A stretch of 64,000 nt of DNA from Rhodocyclaceae bacterium UBA2250 (GCA_002347285.1 DDXW01000053.1:62001-126000); one strand, 5' to 3'. Counted from the stretch's first letter, positions 33,836-43,492 are shown. A program made the numbers and translations. Notes: a model not told the origin generated them from the letters alone.

Positions 33836-34918
33836 TCAGTTGAGCCGCTGGTAGCGGCCGCCAGGCAGCGGCGCGACGCGGCCCTCGAGTTCGAGCGGCA
33901 AGAGCTGCGCCAGCAGGACATCCGCGGCCAGCCCGGTGCGTGCCGCCAGCGTGTCGAGATCGCAGGGGTCGCCGCCGAGCGCGACCAGCACCGGGTCGGT
34001 CTCGGCTTCCTTGACCGCCGGCAGCGCGGCCGGGTTGACGACCTTCTCCCAGCGCAGTTCCTCGAGGATGTCCTGCGCGGATTCGACCAGCTTGGCGCCC
34101 TGCTTGATCAGCGCGTGGCAGCCCTTCGACTGCGGCGAATGGATCGAGCCGGGGATCGCGAACACCTCGCGGCCGGCCTCGGCGGCAAGCCGCGCGGTGA
34201 TCAGGGAGCCGCTCCGCTGCGCCGCCTCGACGACCAGGCAGCCTCGGCTCAAGCCGGCGATCAGGCGGTTGCGGCGCGGGAAATTGGCCGCGAGCGGCGG
34301 CGTGCCGAGCGGGAACTCGCTGACGACCGCGCCCTTGTCGGCGATCTCGCGCGCCAGCGCTTCGTTGCGCGCCGGATAGATGCGGTCGATGCCGGTGCCG
34401 ATCACGGCGATCGTCGCGGCCGCTTCCCGCAACGCCCCCCGATGCGCGGCGGCATCGATGCCGGCGGCCAGGCCGCTGACGACGGTCAGCCCGGCACCGG
34501 CCAGGGACTGCGCGAAGGCTTCGGCATTCGCCTCGCCCTGCTTCGTGGCGTTGCGGCTGCCGACGATCGCGAAGGCCGGACGATTGAGCAGTTCGACCCG
34601 GCCCTTGGCGTAGAGCAGGACGGGGGGATCGGCGGCGGTCAGCAACGCCTGCGGGTACTCGCCGTCGGCCAGCGTGAGGATCCGGTTGCCCGGCTGCGCC
34701 GCCCACGCGAGCGCGGCTTCGATTTCAGCGCCGCAGTCATGGGCCAGGAGCCGCGCCGCGAGACCGCCGCCCACGACGCCGCGCAGTGCGGCGGCAGAGG
34801 AGGCGAAGATCGCCTCGGGCCCGCCGCATGCCTTGAGCAACTGGCGCTGCCCCTCGCCGCCGATGCCGGGGATCAAGGTCAGGCGCAGCCAGCCCGCCAG
34901 TTCGGCTTGCGACGCCAC
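33836..34918 (-). CDS. dprA: DNA-processing protein DprA (Smf)
   Basis: The 360-residue protein has an N-terminal helical region (LAGWLRLTLIPGIGGEGQRQ), a Rossmann-like DprA core (AIVGSRNATKQGEANAEAF, TVVSGLAAGIDAAAHRGAL, SEFPLGTPPLAANFPRRNRL), and a C-terminal winged-helix domain. It loads RecA on incoming single-stranded DNA during natural transformation. The start is GTG 34916-34918. Its link with uptake is of interest because a dense dispersed repeat is present. Confidence 0.94.
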   Translation of the reverse strand: MASQAELAGWLRLTLIPGIGGEGQRQLLKACGGPEAIFASSAAALRGVVGGGLAARLLAHDCGAEIEAALAWAAQPGNRILTLADGEYPQALLTAADPPVLLYAKGRVELLNRPAFAIVGSRNATKQGEANAEAFAQSLAGAGLTVVSGLAAGIDAAAHRGALREAAATIAVIGTGIDRIYPARNEALAREIADKGAVVSEFPLGTPPLAANFPRRNRLIAGLSRGCLVVEAAQRSGSLITARLAAEAGREVFAIPGSIHSPQSKGCHALIKQGAKLVESAQDILEELRWEKVVNPAALPAVKEAETDPVLVALGGDPCDLDTLAARTGLAADVLLAQLLPLELEGRVAPLPGGRYQRLN

Positions 34919-34945
34919 GACGACCGCCGGGAAGTGTTACGGCCG

Positions 34946-35989
34946 TTACGGCTTGCGCAGGCGGTCGCCGAGCAGGACGGTGCGGCTGGAACTCGTCACC
35001 AGCGCATACGAGACGCGGTCGAAGACGCGGAAGACGAACGCCAGGCCGTAGCGCTCGTCGGGCAGGGTGTGGGTCATCGGCTCGTCGTTCTCGAAGCGGT
35101 TGGCGACGGTCGCGCCGGTTCGGTAGAGTGCGAGGACGTGGCCGACCTCGAGACCGTCGTTCTTGCCGCGCGAGATGGAGACGACCGCATTCGCGGCGCC
35201 CTCGCCGACTCCGCCGTAGATCGTCATGATGCGCGCCTCGATCTCCTTCTCCGGCGCATGCGGGACGTAGCTCATCACCTGGGGGGGCGGTGCCGGCACG
35301 ACGTAGTCGCCGCGGCCGATCTCCTCTTTCACGCTGGTGACTTCGAGCGGCAGCACCTCGCCGAGCGCGCCGGCGGGCTGGGCGTTGCCGAGATAGACCG
35401 CCTCGATGCCGAGCGGCTCGTTGTTCTCGGGGTCGATCAGCGGTCGGCCCGGACGGAAGATCTGCCAGCGCTTGACGTTCGGGTCGGCGTTGCTGGTCAC
35501 GTAGATCAGGTCGCCGGTGCCGGTGTAAACCCGGTTCTCCTGGGTGGCGACGATGCGCGGCACGGTATCGAATTCGCCCGGATTGATCACCAGCGGCTGC
35601 GCCAGGAAGGGTTCGATCGCCTGGGGGGAAATCGCGGGAATCTCCTTGGGCGGCACCTCGACATGCACCTGCGGGCCGAGCTTGACGAGGTTGCCGAGGC
35701 GCAGGCGCGGATCGCCGCCGCTGCGATCGAGGATCAGCACCTGGCCCGGGTAGATGCGATGCGGATTCTTCACCTGCTCCGCGTTCATCTTCCAAAGTTC
35801 GGGCCAGCGGAAGGGATCCTTGAGGAATTTCGACGAGATGCCCCAGAGGGTGTCGCCGGGAACCACGATATGACGCTCGGGGGCATCCGCGGCCAGCTCG
35901 AGGGGCTTCTGGGCGGGCGCGGGGGCGCTCTGCGCCAGCGCGGCAGCGGTTGAAAAACTGAAAAACAGCGCGAATATAATGCGTTGCAT
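34946..35989 (-). CDS. secreted LysM peptidoglycan-binding protein
   Basis: The 347-residue protein has a signal peptide (MQRIIFALFFSFSTAAALAQ) and one LysM domain at about 52-101 (HIVVPGDTLWGISSKFLKDP, NAEQVKNPHRIYPGQVLIL). The rest is a conserved beta-rich region typical of proteobacterial LysM proteins encoded next to dprA and def. The start is ATG 35987-35989 with a GGAGG ribosome site 8 bases upstream. It is divergent from def. Confidence 0.9.
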   Translation of the reverse strand: MQRIIFALFFSFSTAAALAQSAPAPAQKPLELAADAPERHIVVPGDTLWGISSKFLKDPFRWPELWKMNAEQVKNPHRIYPGQVLILDRSGGDPRLRLGNLVKLGPQVHVEVPPKEIPAISPQAIEPFLAQPLVINPGEFDTVPRIVATQENRVYTGTGDLIYVTSNADPNVKRWQIFRPGRPLIDPENNEPLGIEAVYLGNAQPAGALGEVLPLEVTSVKEEIGRGDYVVPAPPPQVMSYVPHAPEKEIEARIMTIYGGVGEGAANAVVSISRGKNDGLEVGHVLALYRTGATVANRFENDEPMTHTLPDERYGLAFVFRVFDRVSYALVTSSSRTVLLGDRLRKP

Positions 35990-36063
35990 AGAACAGACCT
36001 CCGGGCTAGTTGCGGATTCTGCCCCCAAATTCCGCGGTCATCAACTGTGTAAAGGTGATTTTC

Positions 36064-36567
36064 ATGGCCTTATTGCCCATTTTGCGTTATCCGGACCCCC
36101 GCCTGCACACCAGGGCCAAGCCGGTGGCGGCCGTGGACGCGGGCATCCGCCAGTTGGTCGCCGACATGGCCGAAACCATGTACGAGGCGCCGGGCATCGG
36201 GTTGGCCGCCACGCAGGTCAATGTGCACAAGCGCGTGCTGGTGCTCGACGTTTCCGAGGACAAGTCGCAGCTGATGGCCTTCATCAACCCGGAAATCCTC
36301 CAGCGCGACGGCGAGCACGTGGGCGAGGAGGGCTGCCTGTCGGTGCCCGGCATCTACGAAACCGTCAAGCGCAGCGAACGGGTCAAGGTACGTGCGCTCG
36401 ACACCGAGGGCAAACCCTTCGAACTCGAGGCCGACGGCCTGCTGGCGGTCTGCCTGCAGCACGAGATCGACCACCTCGACGGCATGGTGTTCGTCGAATA
36501 CCTCTCGCAGCTCAAGCTCAACCGCATCAAGGCCAAGCTCGCGAAGCAGGCCAGAATCACGGCCTGA
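36064..36567 (+). CDS. def: peptide deformylase
   Basis: The 167-residue iron-dependent enzyme removes the formyl group from nascent proteins. All three motifs are present: GIGLAATQV, EEGCLSVPG (metal Cys) and QHEIDHLDG (metal His pair and catalytic Glu). fmt follows after 2 bp, so formylation and deformylation genes form one unit. Confidence 0.97.
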   Translation: MALLPILRYPDPRLHTRAKPVAAVDAGIRQLVADMAETMYEAPGIGLAATQVNVHKRVLVLDVSEDKSQLMAFINPEILQRDGEHVGEEGCLSVPGIYETVKRSERVKVRALDTEGKPFELEADGLLAVCLQHEIDHLDGMVFVEYLSQLKLNRIKAKLAKQARITA

Positions 36568-36569
36568 CC

Positions 36570-37487
36570 GTGAAAGTTGCCTTCGCCGGCACGCCGGAAT
36601 TCGCCGCGGTCGCGCTGCGCGCGCTCATCGCCGCCGGCTTCGAGATTCCGCTGGTGCTGACCCAGCCCGACCGGCCGGCCGGGCGCGGCCAGAAGCTGGT
36701 CGCCAGCGCCGTCAAGCAGGTCGCGCTCGCGCACGGCATCCCCGCGCATCAGCCGGAGAAGCTGCGCGATCCCGCCACGCATGCGCCGCTGATCGAATGC
36801 GCGCCCGACGTGCTGGTGGTCGCGGCCTACGGCCTGATCCTGCCGCAGGCGGTGCTGAACATACCGAAGCGCGGCTGCCTCAACATCCACGCCTCGCTGC
36901 TGCCGCGCTGGCGCGGCGCCGCGCCGATCCAGCGCGCGATCGAGGCGGGCGACGCGGAAACCGGCGTCGCCATCATGCGGATGGAGGCCGGCCTCGACAC
37001 CGGCCCGGTGCTGCTCGCCGCAGCGCTGCCGATCGGTCCGGCGGAGACGGCGGCGACGCTGCACGACCGGCTCGCCGCGCTCGGCGGCCGGCTGATCGTC
37101 GATGCCCTGCAGCGGCTCGACGCGCTGACGCCGCAGCCGCAGCCGGCCGGCGGCGTCACCTACGCCAACAAGATCGACAAGGCCGAGGCCGCGATCGACT
37201 GGACGCGGCCGGCCGCCGAGATCGAGCGGCGCATCCGCGCCTTCGATCCCTTTCCCGGCTGCACGGTGAAATTCGGCGCGGACGTTCTGAAGATCTGGCG
37301 CGCGGAACTGGCGCCGGGCGGCGGGCAGGCCGGCGCAATCCTCGCCGTCGCGCCGGACGGCATCACCGTCGCCTGCGGAGAGGGCGCGCTGAAACTGGTC
37401 GAGCTGCAGAAGCCGGGCGGGCGCCGCCTCGCCAGCGCCGAGTTTCTGCCCGGTTTCCCGCTCGCCGCCGGCCAGCGCTTCGCTTGA
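36570..37487 (+). CDS. fmt: methionyl-tRNA formyltransferase
   Basis: The 305-residue enzyme formylates initiator Met-tRNA. It has VAFAGTPEFAAVAL at the N terminus, the folate-binding and catalytic region GCLNIHASLLPRWRGAAPIQ, and GLDTGPVLL. The C-terminal OB-like domain ends with a dispersed repeat at residues about 285-292 (RRLASAEFLPGF), which replaces rather than lengthens the usual segment. The start is GTG 36570-36572. Confidence 0.96.
   Translation: MKVAFAGTPEFAAVALRALIAAGFEIPLVLTQPDRPAGRGQKLVASAVKQVALAHGIPAHQPEKLRDPATHAPLIECAPDVLVVAAYGLILPQAVLNIPKRGCLNIHASLLPRWRGAAPIQRAIEAGDAETGVAIMRMEAGLDTGPVLLAAALPIGPAETAATLHDRLAALGGRLIVDALQRLDALTPQPQPAGGVTYANKIDKAEAAIDWTRPAAEIERRIRAFDPFPGCTVKFGADVLKIWRAELAPGGGQAGAILAVAPDGITVACGEGALKLVELQKPGGRRLASAEFLPGFPLAAGQRFA
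37423..37445 (-). repeat. dispersed 23-bp repeat, copy 11 (in fmt)
   Basis: On the minus strand it reads AAACTCGG, CGCT, GGCGAGGCGGC. The plus-strand gene reads RRLASAEF, a third reading frame for this element. Confidence 0.9.
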
Positions 37488-37541
37488 ACCTTTGGCCTCG
37501 CCCCCCATCTAACCCGGGCAATCGATGACACGGAGAAAACG

Positions 37542-38393
37542 ATGTTCAACTGGCTGAAAACCACCATCCTGATGGCCGCCATCGTCGCGCTGTTCGGCGC
37601 GATCGGCATGGCCATCGGCGGCAAGCAGGGCATGCTGCTCGCGCTGGCGCTGGGCGGCGCGATGAACTTCTTCGCCTACTGGTTCTCGGACAAGATGGTG
37701 CTCAAGATGTACAACGCGCAGGAGGTCGATGCGGCTTCCAGCCCCTATCTCTACAACATGGTGCGCGAACTGACGCAGCGCGCCGGCCTGCCGATGCCGC
37801 GCGTCTATCTCATCGACGAGGCGCAGCCGAACGCCTTCGCCACCGGCCGCAATCCCGAGCATGCCGCCGTCGCCGCGACGCGCGGCATCCTGCAGCTGCT
37901 CTCCGAGCGCGAACTGCGCGGCGTGATGGCGCACGAGCTCGCCCACGTGCGGCACCGCGACATCCTGATCTCGACCATCGCCGCCACCATGGCCGGCGCG
38001 ATCTCGATGCTCGCCAACTTCGCCATGTTCTTCGGCGGCCGCGACAGCGAGGGCCGCCCGGCCAACCCGCTCGCCTCGATCCTGGTGATGTTCCTCGCGC
38101 CGCTGGCCGCCGCGCTGATCCAGATGGCGATCTCGCGTGCCCGCGAGTTCGAGGCCGACCGCGGCGGCGCCGAGATTTCCGGCGACCCGAACGCGCTCGC
38201 CGATGCGCTGGCGAAGATCGATGCCTACGCGCGCGGCATCCCGATGTACACGGCCGAGGCGCATCCCGAAACGGCGCAGATGATGATCATGAACCCGCTG
38301 TCGGGCAACGGCATCAAGAGCCTGTTCTCGACGCACCCGGCGACCGAGGAGCGCATCGCGCGCCTGCGCGCCCTGGCGCGCGGCGCGTACTGA
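37542..38393 (+). CDS. htpX: membrane zinc metalloprotease HtpX
   Basis: The 283-residue M48 protease has two N-terminal membrane helices (ILMAAIVALFGAIGMAI, MLLALALGGAMNFFAYW), the zinc motif MAHELAHVRHRD, a further hydrophobic pair, and the third ligand in SRAREFEADRGGAE. It takes part in quality control of inner membrane proteins. Its stop directly abuts the convergent homospermidine synthase stop. Confidence 0.95.
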   Translation: MFNWLKTTILMAAIVALFGAIGMAIGGKQGMLLALALGGAMNFFAYWFSDKMVLKMYNAQEVDAASSPYLYNMVRELTQRAGLPMPRVYLIDEAQPNAFATGRNPEHAAVAATRGILQLLSERELRGVMAHELAHVRHRDILISTIAATMAGAISMLANFAMFFGGRDSEGRPANPLASILVMFLAPLAAALIQMAISRAREFEADRGGAEISGDPNALADALAKIDAYARGIPMYTAEAHPETAQMMIMNPLSGNGIKSLFSTHPATEERIARLRALARGAY

Positions 38394-39797
38394 TCAGCCG
38401 ACCCGGAAGTTCCGGAACTGCCAGGGATCGTCCGCGTCGACGTCCTGCGCGAAGAAGTCGGCGCGCTCCTTGAGCGGCGTCCAGTCGGAATAGACGCCCA
38501 CCACCTCGCCGAGATATGGCCGACAGAAATCGATGATCTCGGCAAACGGCAGCTCGTCGGGGTCGACCACGCCGCAGGCCGGATTCTCGATCGCCCAGAC
38601 CACGCCGGCCATCACGCCGGCCGTCACCTGCAGCGCGGTGGCCGAATTGAACGGCGCCAGCCGGCGCGCCTCCTGCGTCGACAGCCGCGAGCCGAGCCAG
38701 TAGGCGCCTTTCGGGTGGCCCATCAGCAGCACGCCCAGTTCGTCGACGCCGCTCTCGATCTCGGCGCGCACGATGCGCTTGTTCTCCTGCAGCCGCCATT
38801 CGCGGCCGGCCAGCTCGTGCAGCGAGAGCACCGCGTCGTCGCAGGGGTGGTAGGCGTAGTGCACGGTCGGCCGGTATGCCGGCCGCGGCCCGCTGCCGAC
38901 GGTCAGATAATCGGCGATCGAGATCGCCTCGCCGTGCGTGATGAGGAAGCCGTGCAGCGGCCCGGCCAGCGGCGTCCAGCTGCGCACGCGGGTCGCCGCG
39001 CCGGGCCGCTCGAGGTAGATCGCCGCCTCGCAGCCGAAGCCGTGGCGCCGGCCGTCCGGCGGCAGCCCCTGCTCGTGGCTGCCCCAGCCGAGTTCGGCCG
39101 GCTGGCAGCCCTCGCCGGCGAAGCCGTCCACCGACCAGGTGTTCAGGAACTCGCCCGGCCGCTTGCGCGGCTGCGCCGTCTGCCAGTCGCGCTCGGCGAC
39201 GTGGATCGTCCGGATCGACAGCGCCTGCGCCAGTCGCGCCCAGCCGCTGCGATCCTGCGGCGCCTCGGCCGGCCTGCCGCAGTCGCGCGCGACGTCGAGC
39301 AGCGCCTGCTTGACGAAGTGCGACACCCAGCCGGGGTTGGCGCCGTGGGTCAGCACCGCCGTCGGCGCGCCAGGGCGGTGCAGCGCCCTGGCCTGCTCGC
39401 GCAGCGCGTAGTTCGAGCGGGCGGACGGGCTCAGCGCAGGATCGGTGTAGCCGCCGGCCCAGGGTTCGATGCAGGCGTCGAGATAGAGCGCGCCGCGTTC
39501 GCGGCAGAGCTCGATGAGCGCGACGCTTGAAACGTTGATCGCGAGGTTGAGCAGGAAGTCGCCGGGGCCGAGCAGCGGTTCGAGCACTTGCCGGTAGTTG
39601 TCGCGGGTCAGCGGCAGGATGCGGTGCCGCAGGCCGTAGGCGTTGGCCTCCTCGACGCCCTCGGCGTCGGCGGTGATGATCGCGATCTGCTCGGGGCGCA
39701 GGGCGACATGGCGGAACAGCAGCGGCAGCACGCCCTGGGCGATGGCACCGAAGCCGACGACGACGAGCCGGCCGGAGAACGAAACGGGAGCTTTCAT
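38394..39797 (-). CDS. hss: homospermidine synthase
   Basis: The 467-residue NAD-dependent enzyme of the saccharopine dehydrogenase-like fold has a nucleotide-binding N terminus (GRLVVVGFGAIAQGVLPLLF), DFLLNLAINVSS, LYLDACIEPWAGGY, LTHGANPGWVSHFVKQAL and NKRIVRAEIESGVDELGVLL. It makes sym-homospermidine from putrescine and/or spermidine, a polyamine found in several alpha- and betaproteobacteria. It is transcribed alone and is divergent from rsmB. Confidence 0.93.
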   Translation of the reverse strand: MKAPVSFSGRLVVVGFGAIAQGVLPLLFRHVALRPEQIAIITADAEGVEEANAYGLRHRILPLTRDNYRQVLEPLLGPGDFLLNLAINVSSVALIELCRERGALYLDACIEPWAGGYTDPALSPSARSNYALREQARALHRPGAPTAVLTHGANPGWVSHFVKQALLDVARDCGRPAEAPQDRSGWARLAQALSIRTIHVAERDWQTAQPRKRPGEFLNTWSVDGFAGEGCQPAELGWGSHEQGLPPDGRRHGFGCEAAIYLERPGAATRVRSWTPLAGPLHGFLITHGEAISIADYLTVGSGPRPAYRPTVHYAYHPCDDAVLSLHELAGREWRLQENKRIVRAEIESGVDELGVLLMGHPKGAYWLGSRLSTQEARRLAPFNSATALQVTAGVMAGVVWAIENPACGVVDPDELPFAEIIDFCRPYLGEVVGVYSDWTPLKERADFFAQDVDADDPWQFRNFRVG

Positions 39798-39846
39798 CGG
39801 AATCTCTTGCCTGTGATCGAACGACGCAGATGCCGATATTTATCAC

Positions 39847-41160
39847 ATGCGCCGTAAGATTCGCACCCTCGTGACCGTTTCCCGCCCTTCCTCCCCTTCC
39901 CCGGCGCCGCCGCTCGCCCAAGCGCTCGCGGCCGCCGCGGCCGCCGTCGCCGCGGTGCTGGCCGGCCGCACGCCGGAGGCGGCGCTCGCCCAGGCGGACG
40001 CTGCGCTGCGGCCGGCGGCACTCGACCTCGCCTACAGCGCACTGCGCGATTGCGGGCGCGGCGACTGCCTGCTCGGCCGGCTGCTCGAGCGGCCGCTCAA
40101 GGACAGGCCGGCCCGCGCCCTGCTGCTGGTCGCGCTGGCACGGCTCGAGCGCCGGCCGGCAGAGGCCCACACCATCGTCGACCAAGCGGTCACTGCGGCG
40201 GCGCGGCCGTTCCGCGGCCTCGTGAACGCCGTGCTGCGCAACTTCCTGCGGCGGCGCGACGAGCTGCTCGCCGCCGCGGAGGCCGACCCGGCCGCGCGCT
40301 GGCGCCATCCGCTCTGGTGGCTCGACCGGCTGCGCGCCACGTATCCGCGGCAATGGCAGGAGATCGCCACCGCCGGCAACACGCAGCCGCCGCTGTGCCT
40401 GCGCGTAAACCGGCGCCGCCTCGCCGGCGCCGAGTTTCTGCAGGAACTCGCCGCCGCCGGCATCGGCGCGCGCGCGCTCGATGAAACGGCGATCCTGCTC
40501 GACAAGCCGCTGCCGGTCGAGCGCATCCCCGGTTTTCGCGAGGGCAGGGTATCCCTCCAGGACTGGGGCGCGCAGCGGGCCGCCCCGCTGCTCGACGCGC
40601 GGGACGGCATGCGCGTGCTCGACGCCTGCGCCGCCCCCGGCGGCAAGACCGCGCACCTGCTCGAGCTGGCCGACCTCGACCTGACCGCGCTCGAGCTCGA
40701 CCCGCAGCGCGCGCGGCGCATCGGCGAGAACCTCGAGCGGCTGGGACTGGCCGCCACGGTCAAGGTGGCCGATGCCGGCCGGCCGCGGGACTGGTGGGAC
40801 GGCCGCCCCGAATCACGCTATGACCGCATCCTCGCCGACGTGCCCTGCTCCGCCTCGGGTGTCGTGCGGCGGCATCCCGACATCAAGTGGCTGCGCCGCC
40901 CCGCCGATGTGGCGGGATTCGCACGCACCCAGGCCGCGCTACTCGACGCTTTGTGGCCGCTGCTGGCGCCGGGTGGCAAAATGCTCTACTGCACCTGTTC
41001 GGTTTTCGCGGAGGAAAACGGCGAGCAGGTGCGCGCCTTCGCGGCGCGCCACCCCGATGTCCGTCGCCTGCCCACCGGCGGCGCCGAAGAAGAACTGCAA
41101 TTGCTGCCCGCGGCCGACCATGACGGTTTCCATTACGCCCTGCTTGCGAAGACGCCTTGA
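39847..41160 (+). CDS. rsmB: 16S rRNA m5C967 methyltransferase RsmB (Sun)
   Basis: The 437-residue enzyme has an N-terminal NusB-like domain (about 15-150) and a C-terminal Rossmann methyltransferase. DACAAPGGKTAHLLEL binds SAM, DVPCSASGVVRRHPD and MLYCTCSVFAEENGEQV carry the two catalytic Cys. A dispersed repeat gives RRLAGAEF at about residues 190-197 in the linker before the catalytic domain. A start at a GTG a few codons in (VTVSRPSSP) is also possible. The 3' end overlaps the DUF4390 gene. Confidence 0.95.
   Translation: MRRKIRTLVTVSRPSSPSPAPPLAQALAAAAAAVAAVLAGRTPEAALAQADAALRPAALDLAYSALRDCGRGDCLLGRLLERPLKDRPARALLLVALARLERRPAEAHTIVDQAVTAAARPFRGLVNAVLRNFLRRRDELLAAAEADPAARWRHPLWWLDRLRATYPRQWQEIATAGNTQPPLCLRVNRRRLAGAEFLQELAAAGIGARALDETAILLDKPLPVERIPGFREGRVSLQDWGAQRAAPLLDARDGMRVLDACAAPGGKTAHLLELADLDLTALELDPQRARRIGENLERLGLAATVKVADAGRPRDWWDGRPESRYDRILADVPCSASGVVRRHPDIKWLRRPADVAGFARTQAALLDALWPLLAPGGKMLYCTCSVFAEENGEQVRAFAARHPDVRRLPTGGAEEELQLLPAADHDGFHYALLAKTP
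40415..40437 (-). repeat. dispersed 23-bp repeat, copy 12 (in rsmB)
   Basis: On the minus strand it reads AAACTCGG, CGCC, GGCGAGGCGGC. The plus-strand gene reads RRLAGAEF. Confidence 0.9.
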
Positions 41161-41704
41161 ACGCGCGTGCCTGCTGCTGGCCAGCCTGCTGGGCATGGGG
41201 GCGGCGCTGGCGGCCGGCATCGAGCCGAACAGCGCCGCCTTGGTACCCGACGAGCGCGGCCTCGCGCTGACGGCCAGCTTCGACGTGCAGATCGGCCCGC
41301 GCCTCGAGGATGCCGTCAGCCGCGGCGTGCCGCTCGACTTCCGCTTCGAGTTCGTGCTGACGCGCAAGCGCCGCTACTGGATCGACGAGCACGTCGCCGG
41401 CCGGGTGCTCCACTACCGTCTGGGCTACCAGGCGCTGACGCGCCAGTACCGCCTCTCGCTGGGCAGCCTGCACCAGAACTTCGACACGCTCGACGAGGCG
41501 CTGCGCGCCCTCGGCCGCATCGCCCGGTTGCATGTCGTCGATCATGGCCTGCTTTTCCCCGGCGAGACCTACAGCGCAGCCGTGCGGCTGTCGCTCGACC
41601 ACGGCCAGCTGCCGAAACCCCTGCAGATCGACGCGCTGGCCGACCGCGACTGGCGCGTCGAGGCGAAGACGCTGCACTGGGACTTCGTGCCGGGCGAAAA
41701 ATGA
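41120..41704 (+). CDS. DUF4390 secreted protein encoded before NtrYX
   Basis: The 194-residue protein begins with a basic signal peptide (MTVSITPCLRRRLERACLLL, then ASLLGMGAALA) and continues as a beta-rich periplasmic domain (SFDVQIGPRLEDAVSRGVPL, RYWIDEHVAGRVLHYRLGYQ). Its function is not known; it is regularly found between rsmB and ntrY in betaproteobacteria. The chosen ATG at 41120 lies 41 bp inside the rsmB end and is the only in-frame start giving a full signal peptide. The stop overlaps the ntrY ATG (ATGA). Confidence 0.82.
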   Translation: MTVSITPCLRRRLERACLLLASLLGMGAALAAGIEPNSAALVPDERGLALTASFDVQIGPRLEDAVSRGVPLDFRFEFVLTRKRRYWIDEHVAGRVLHYRLGYQALTRQYRLSLGSLHQNFDTLDEALRALGRIARLHVVDHGLLFPGETYSAAVRLSLDHGQLPKPLQIDALADRDWRVEAKTLHWDFVPGEK

Positions 41705-43485
41705 AGATCGTCCTCGCCATCGCCGCCGTGCTCGGCGTCGTGCTGGTGCTGCTGCTCGCCACCGCGAGCGCCGACACCGCCTTCCTGTCGCGCTACACGC
41801 TGGCGCTGATCGGCATGAACGCGTTGGCGGCGCTGGTGCTGCTCGCGCTGGTGGTCGCGCAAATTCGAAAGCTCTTCCGCGAGTATCGTGCCGGCGTGTT
41901 CGGCTCGCGGCTCAAATCGCGCCTGCTGCTGATGCTGGCGCTGATGGCGGTGGTGCCGGGCGCGCTCGTCTATGCCGTGTCGATGCAGTTCGCGGTGAAG
42001 AGCATCGACTCCTGGTTCGACGTGCGCGTCGAGATGGCGCTCGACGGCGGCCTCGATCTCGGCCGCAGCGTGTTCGACACGATGCAGCAGGACCTGCTCG
42101 CCAAGGGCCGGGCGATGGCCTACGAACTGGCCGGCGCGCCGAGCGCCGGGCCGGTGCTGCTCAACCGCCTGCGCGAGCAGTCCGGCGTGCATGCGCTGGC
42201 CCTGCTGACGGCGAGCGGCCAGCTGGTCGCCAACAGCAGCGGCGACCTGCAGGGCGTGCTGCCGGCCCTGCCCGAGGCCGGCCAGCTGCGCCAGGCGCGC
42301 CTCGGCACCGGTCTCGCGCGCATCGACGGCGACGCGCTGGCCGGCTTCGTCGTGCGCGCGCTGGTGCCGGTGGACAGCTACCGCCTCGGCGCCGAGCCGC
42401 TGATCCTGCAGCTCGAGCAGCCGGTGCCGGCGGCCATCACGCAGAGCGCCGCCCTCGTCGAGGAGGCGCGGCGCGACTACCAGCAGCTGCAACTGGGCCG
42501 CGCCGGCCTCAAGCGCCTCTACACCCTGACGCTGACCTTCGCGCTGCTGCTGGCGCTGTTCGCCGCGATCGCGCTGGCCTTCTTCCTCGCCGCGCGGCTG
42601 GCCAAGCCGCTGCTGATGCTCGCCGAGGGCACGCGCGCCGTCGCCGCCGGCGACCTGACGCCGCGCGCGGTGCTCGAGACCGACGACGAGCTGGGCGTGC
42701 TGACGCGCTCCTTCAACGAGATGACGGTGCAGCTCGAACAGGCGCGCGTCGAGCGGGAAGCCGCGCAGCGCGCCGCCGTCTGGGGCGAGGTGGCGCGCCG
42801 CCTGGCGCACGAGATCAAGAACCCGCTGACGCCGATCCAGCTGTCGGCCGAGCGCCTGCAGATGAAGCTGGCCGACAAGCTCGGCGCCGAGGACGCGGCG
42901 ATGCTGGCGCGCGCCACGCGCACCATCGTCGACCAGGTCGAGGCGATGAAGAACATGGTCAACGACTTCCGCGACTACGCGCGCCTGCCGCCGCCGGTCG
43001 CCAAACCGCTCGACCTCAACGCGCTGGTCGCCGAGGTGCTCGAGCTCTACGCCGACGGCCCGGTGCCGGTGACGGCCGAGCTCGATCCGCTGCTGCCGCC
43101 GGTGCTGGCCGACGCCGACCAGATCCGCCAGGTGCTGCACAACCTGATCAAGAACGCCGGCGAGGCGATGGGCGACAAACTCGGTGCTGGCGGGGCGGCG
43201 CGAGTCACCGTGACGACCCGCCTCGCCGGCCGCATGGCGGCGCTGGCGGTCGCCGACAACGGCCACGGCTTCCCGCCCGAAATCCTCGCGCGCGCCTTCG
43301 AGCCCTACGTGACGACCAAGCCCAAGGGCACCGGCCTCGGCCTGGCCATCGTGCAGAAGATCGTCGGCGACCACGGCGGCGCCATCGCGCTCGCCAACCG
43401 GCCCGCGGCGCAGGGCGGCGGCGCCGAAGTGACCGTGCAATTGCCCCTACATCGTCATACACCGCCGCCGGCCGAAGCGGCATAA
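41701..43485 (+). CDS. ntrY: NtrY-type membrane sensor histidine kinase
   Basis: The 594-residue kinase has N-terminal membrane helices, a periplasmic or extracytoplasmic sensor stretch, a further helix, a HAMP domain (RLAKPLLMLAEGTRAVAAGD), the phosphorylation site RRLAHEIKNPLTPIQ, and a HATPase domain (NLIKNAGEAMGD, VADNGHGFPPEIL, KGTGLGLAIV). A dispersed repeat (KLGAGGAA, about 493-500) falls in the loop between the N box and the next beta strand. It partners with the response regulator 7 bp downstream. Confidence 0.93.
   Translation: MKIVLAIAAVLGVVLVLLLATASADTAFLSRYTLALIGMNALAALVLLALVVAQIRKLFREYRAGVFGSRLKSRLLLMLALMAVVPGALVYAVSMQFAVKSIDSWFDVRVEMALDGGLDLGRSVFDTMQQDLLAKGRAMAYELAGAPSAGPVLLNRLREQSGVHALALLTASGQLVANSSGDLQGVLPALPEAGQLRQARLGTGLARIDGDALAGFVVRALVPVDSYRLGAEPLILQLEQPVPAAITQSAALVEEARRDYQQLQLGRAGLKRLYTLTLTFALLLALFAAIALAFFLAARLAKPLLMLAEGTRAVAAGDLTPRAVLETDDELGVLTRSFNEMTVQLEQARVEREAAQRAAVWGEVARRLAHEIKNPLTPIQLSAERLQMKLADKLGAEDAAMLARATRTIVDQVEAMKNMVNDFRDYARLPPPVAKPLDLNALVAEVLELYADGPVPVTAELDPLLPPVLADADQIRQVLHNLIKNAGEAMGDKLGAGGAARVTVTTRLAGRMAALAVADNGHGFPPEILARAFEPYVTTKPKGTGLGLAIVQKIVGDHGGAIALANRPAAQGGGAEVTVQLPLHRHTPPPAEAA
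43177..43199 (+). repeat. dispersed 23-bp repeat, copy 13 (in ntrY)
   Basis: Left arm AAACTCGG, centre TGCT, right arm GGCGGGGCGGC, translated as KLGAGGAA in the ATPase domain. Confidence 0.9.
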
Positions 43486-43492
43486 TTCGCCC

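Noticed and set aside
13925..43050. Absence of GAGCTC as evidence that the endonuclease has SacI specificity
   Set aside because: Several GAGCTC sites are visible by eye in core genes, and methylation could protect them, so the count says nothing either way.
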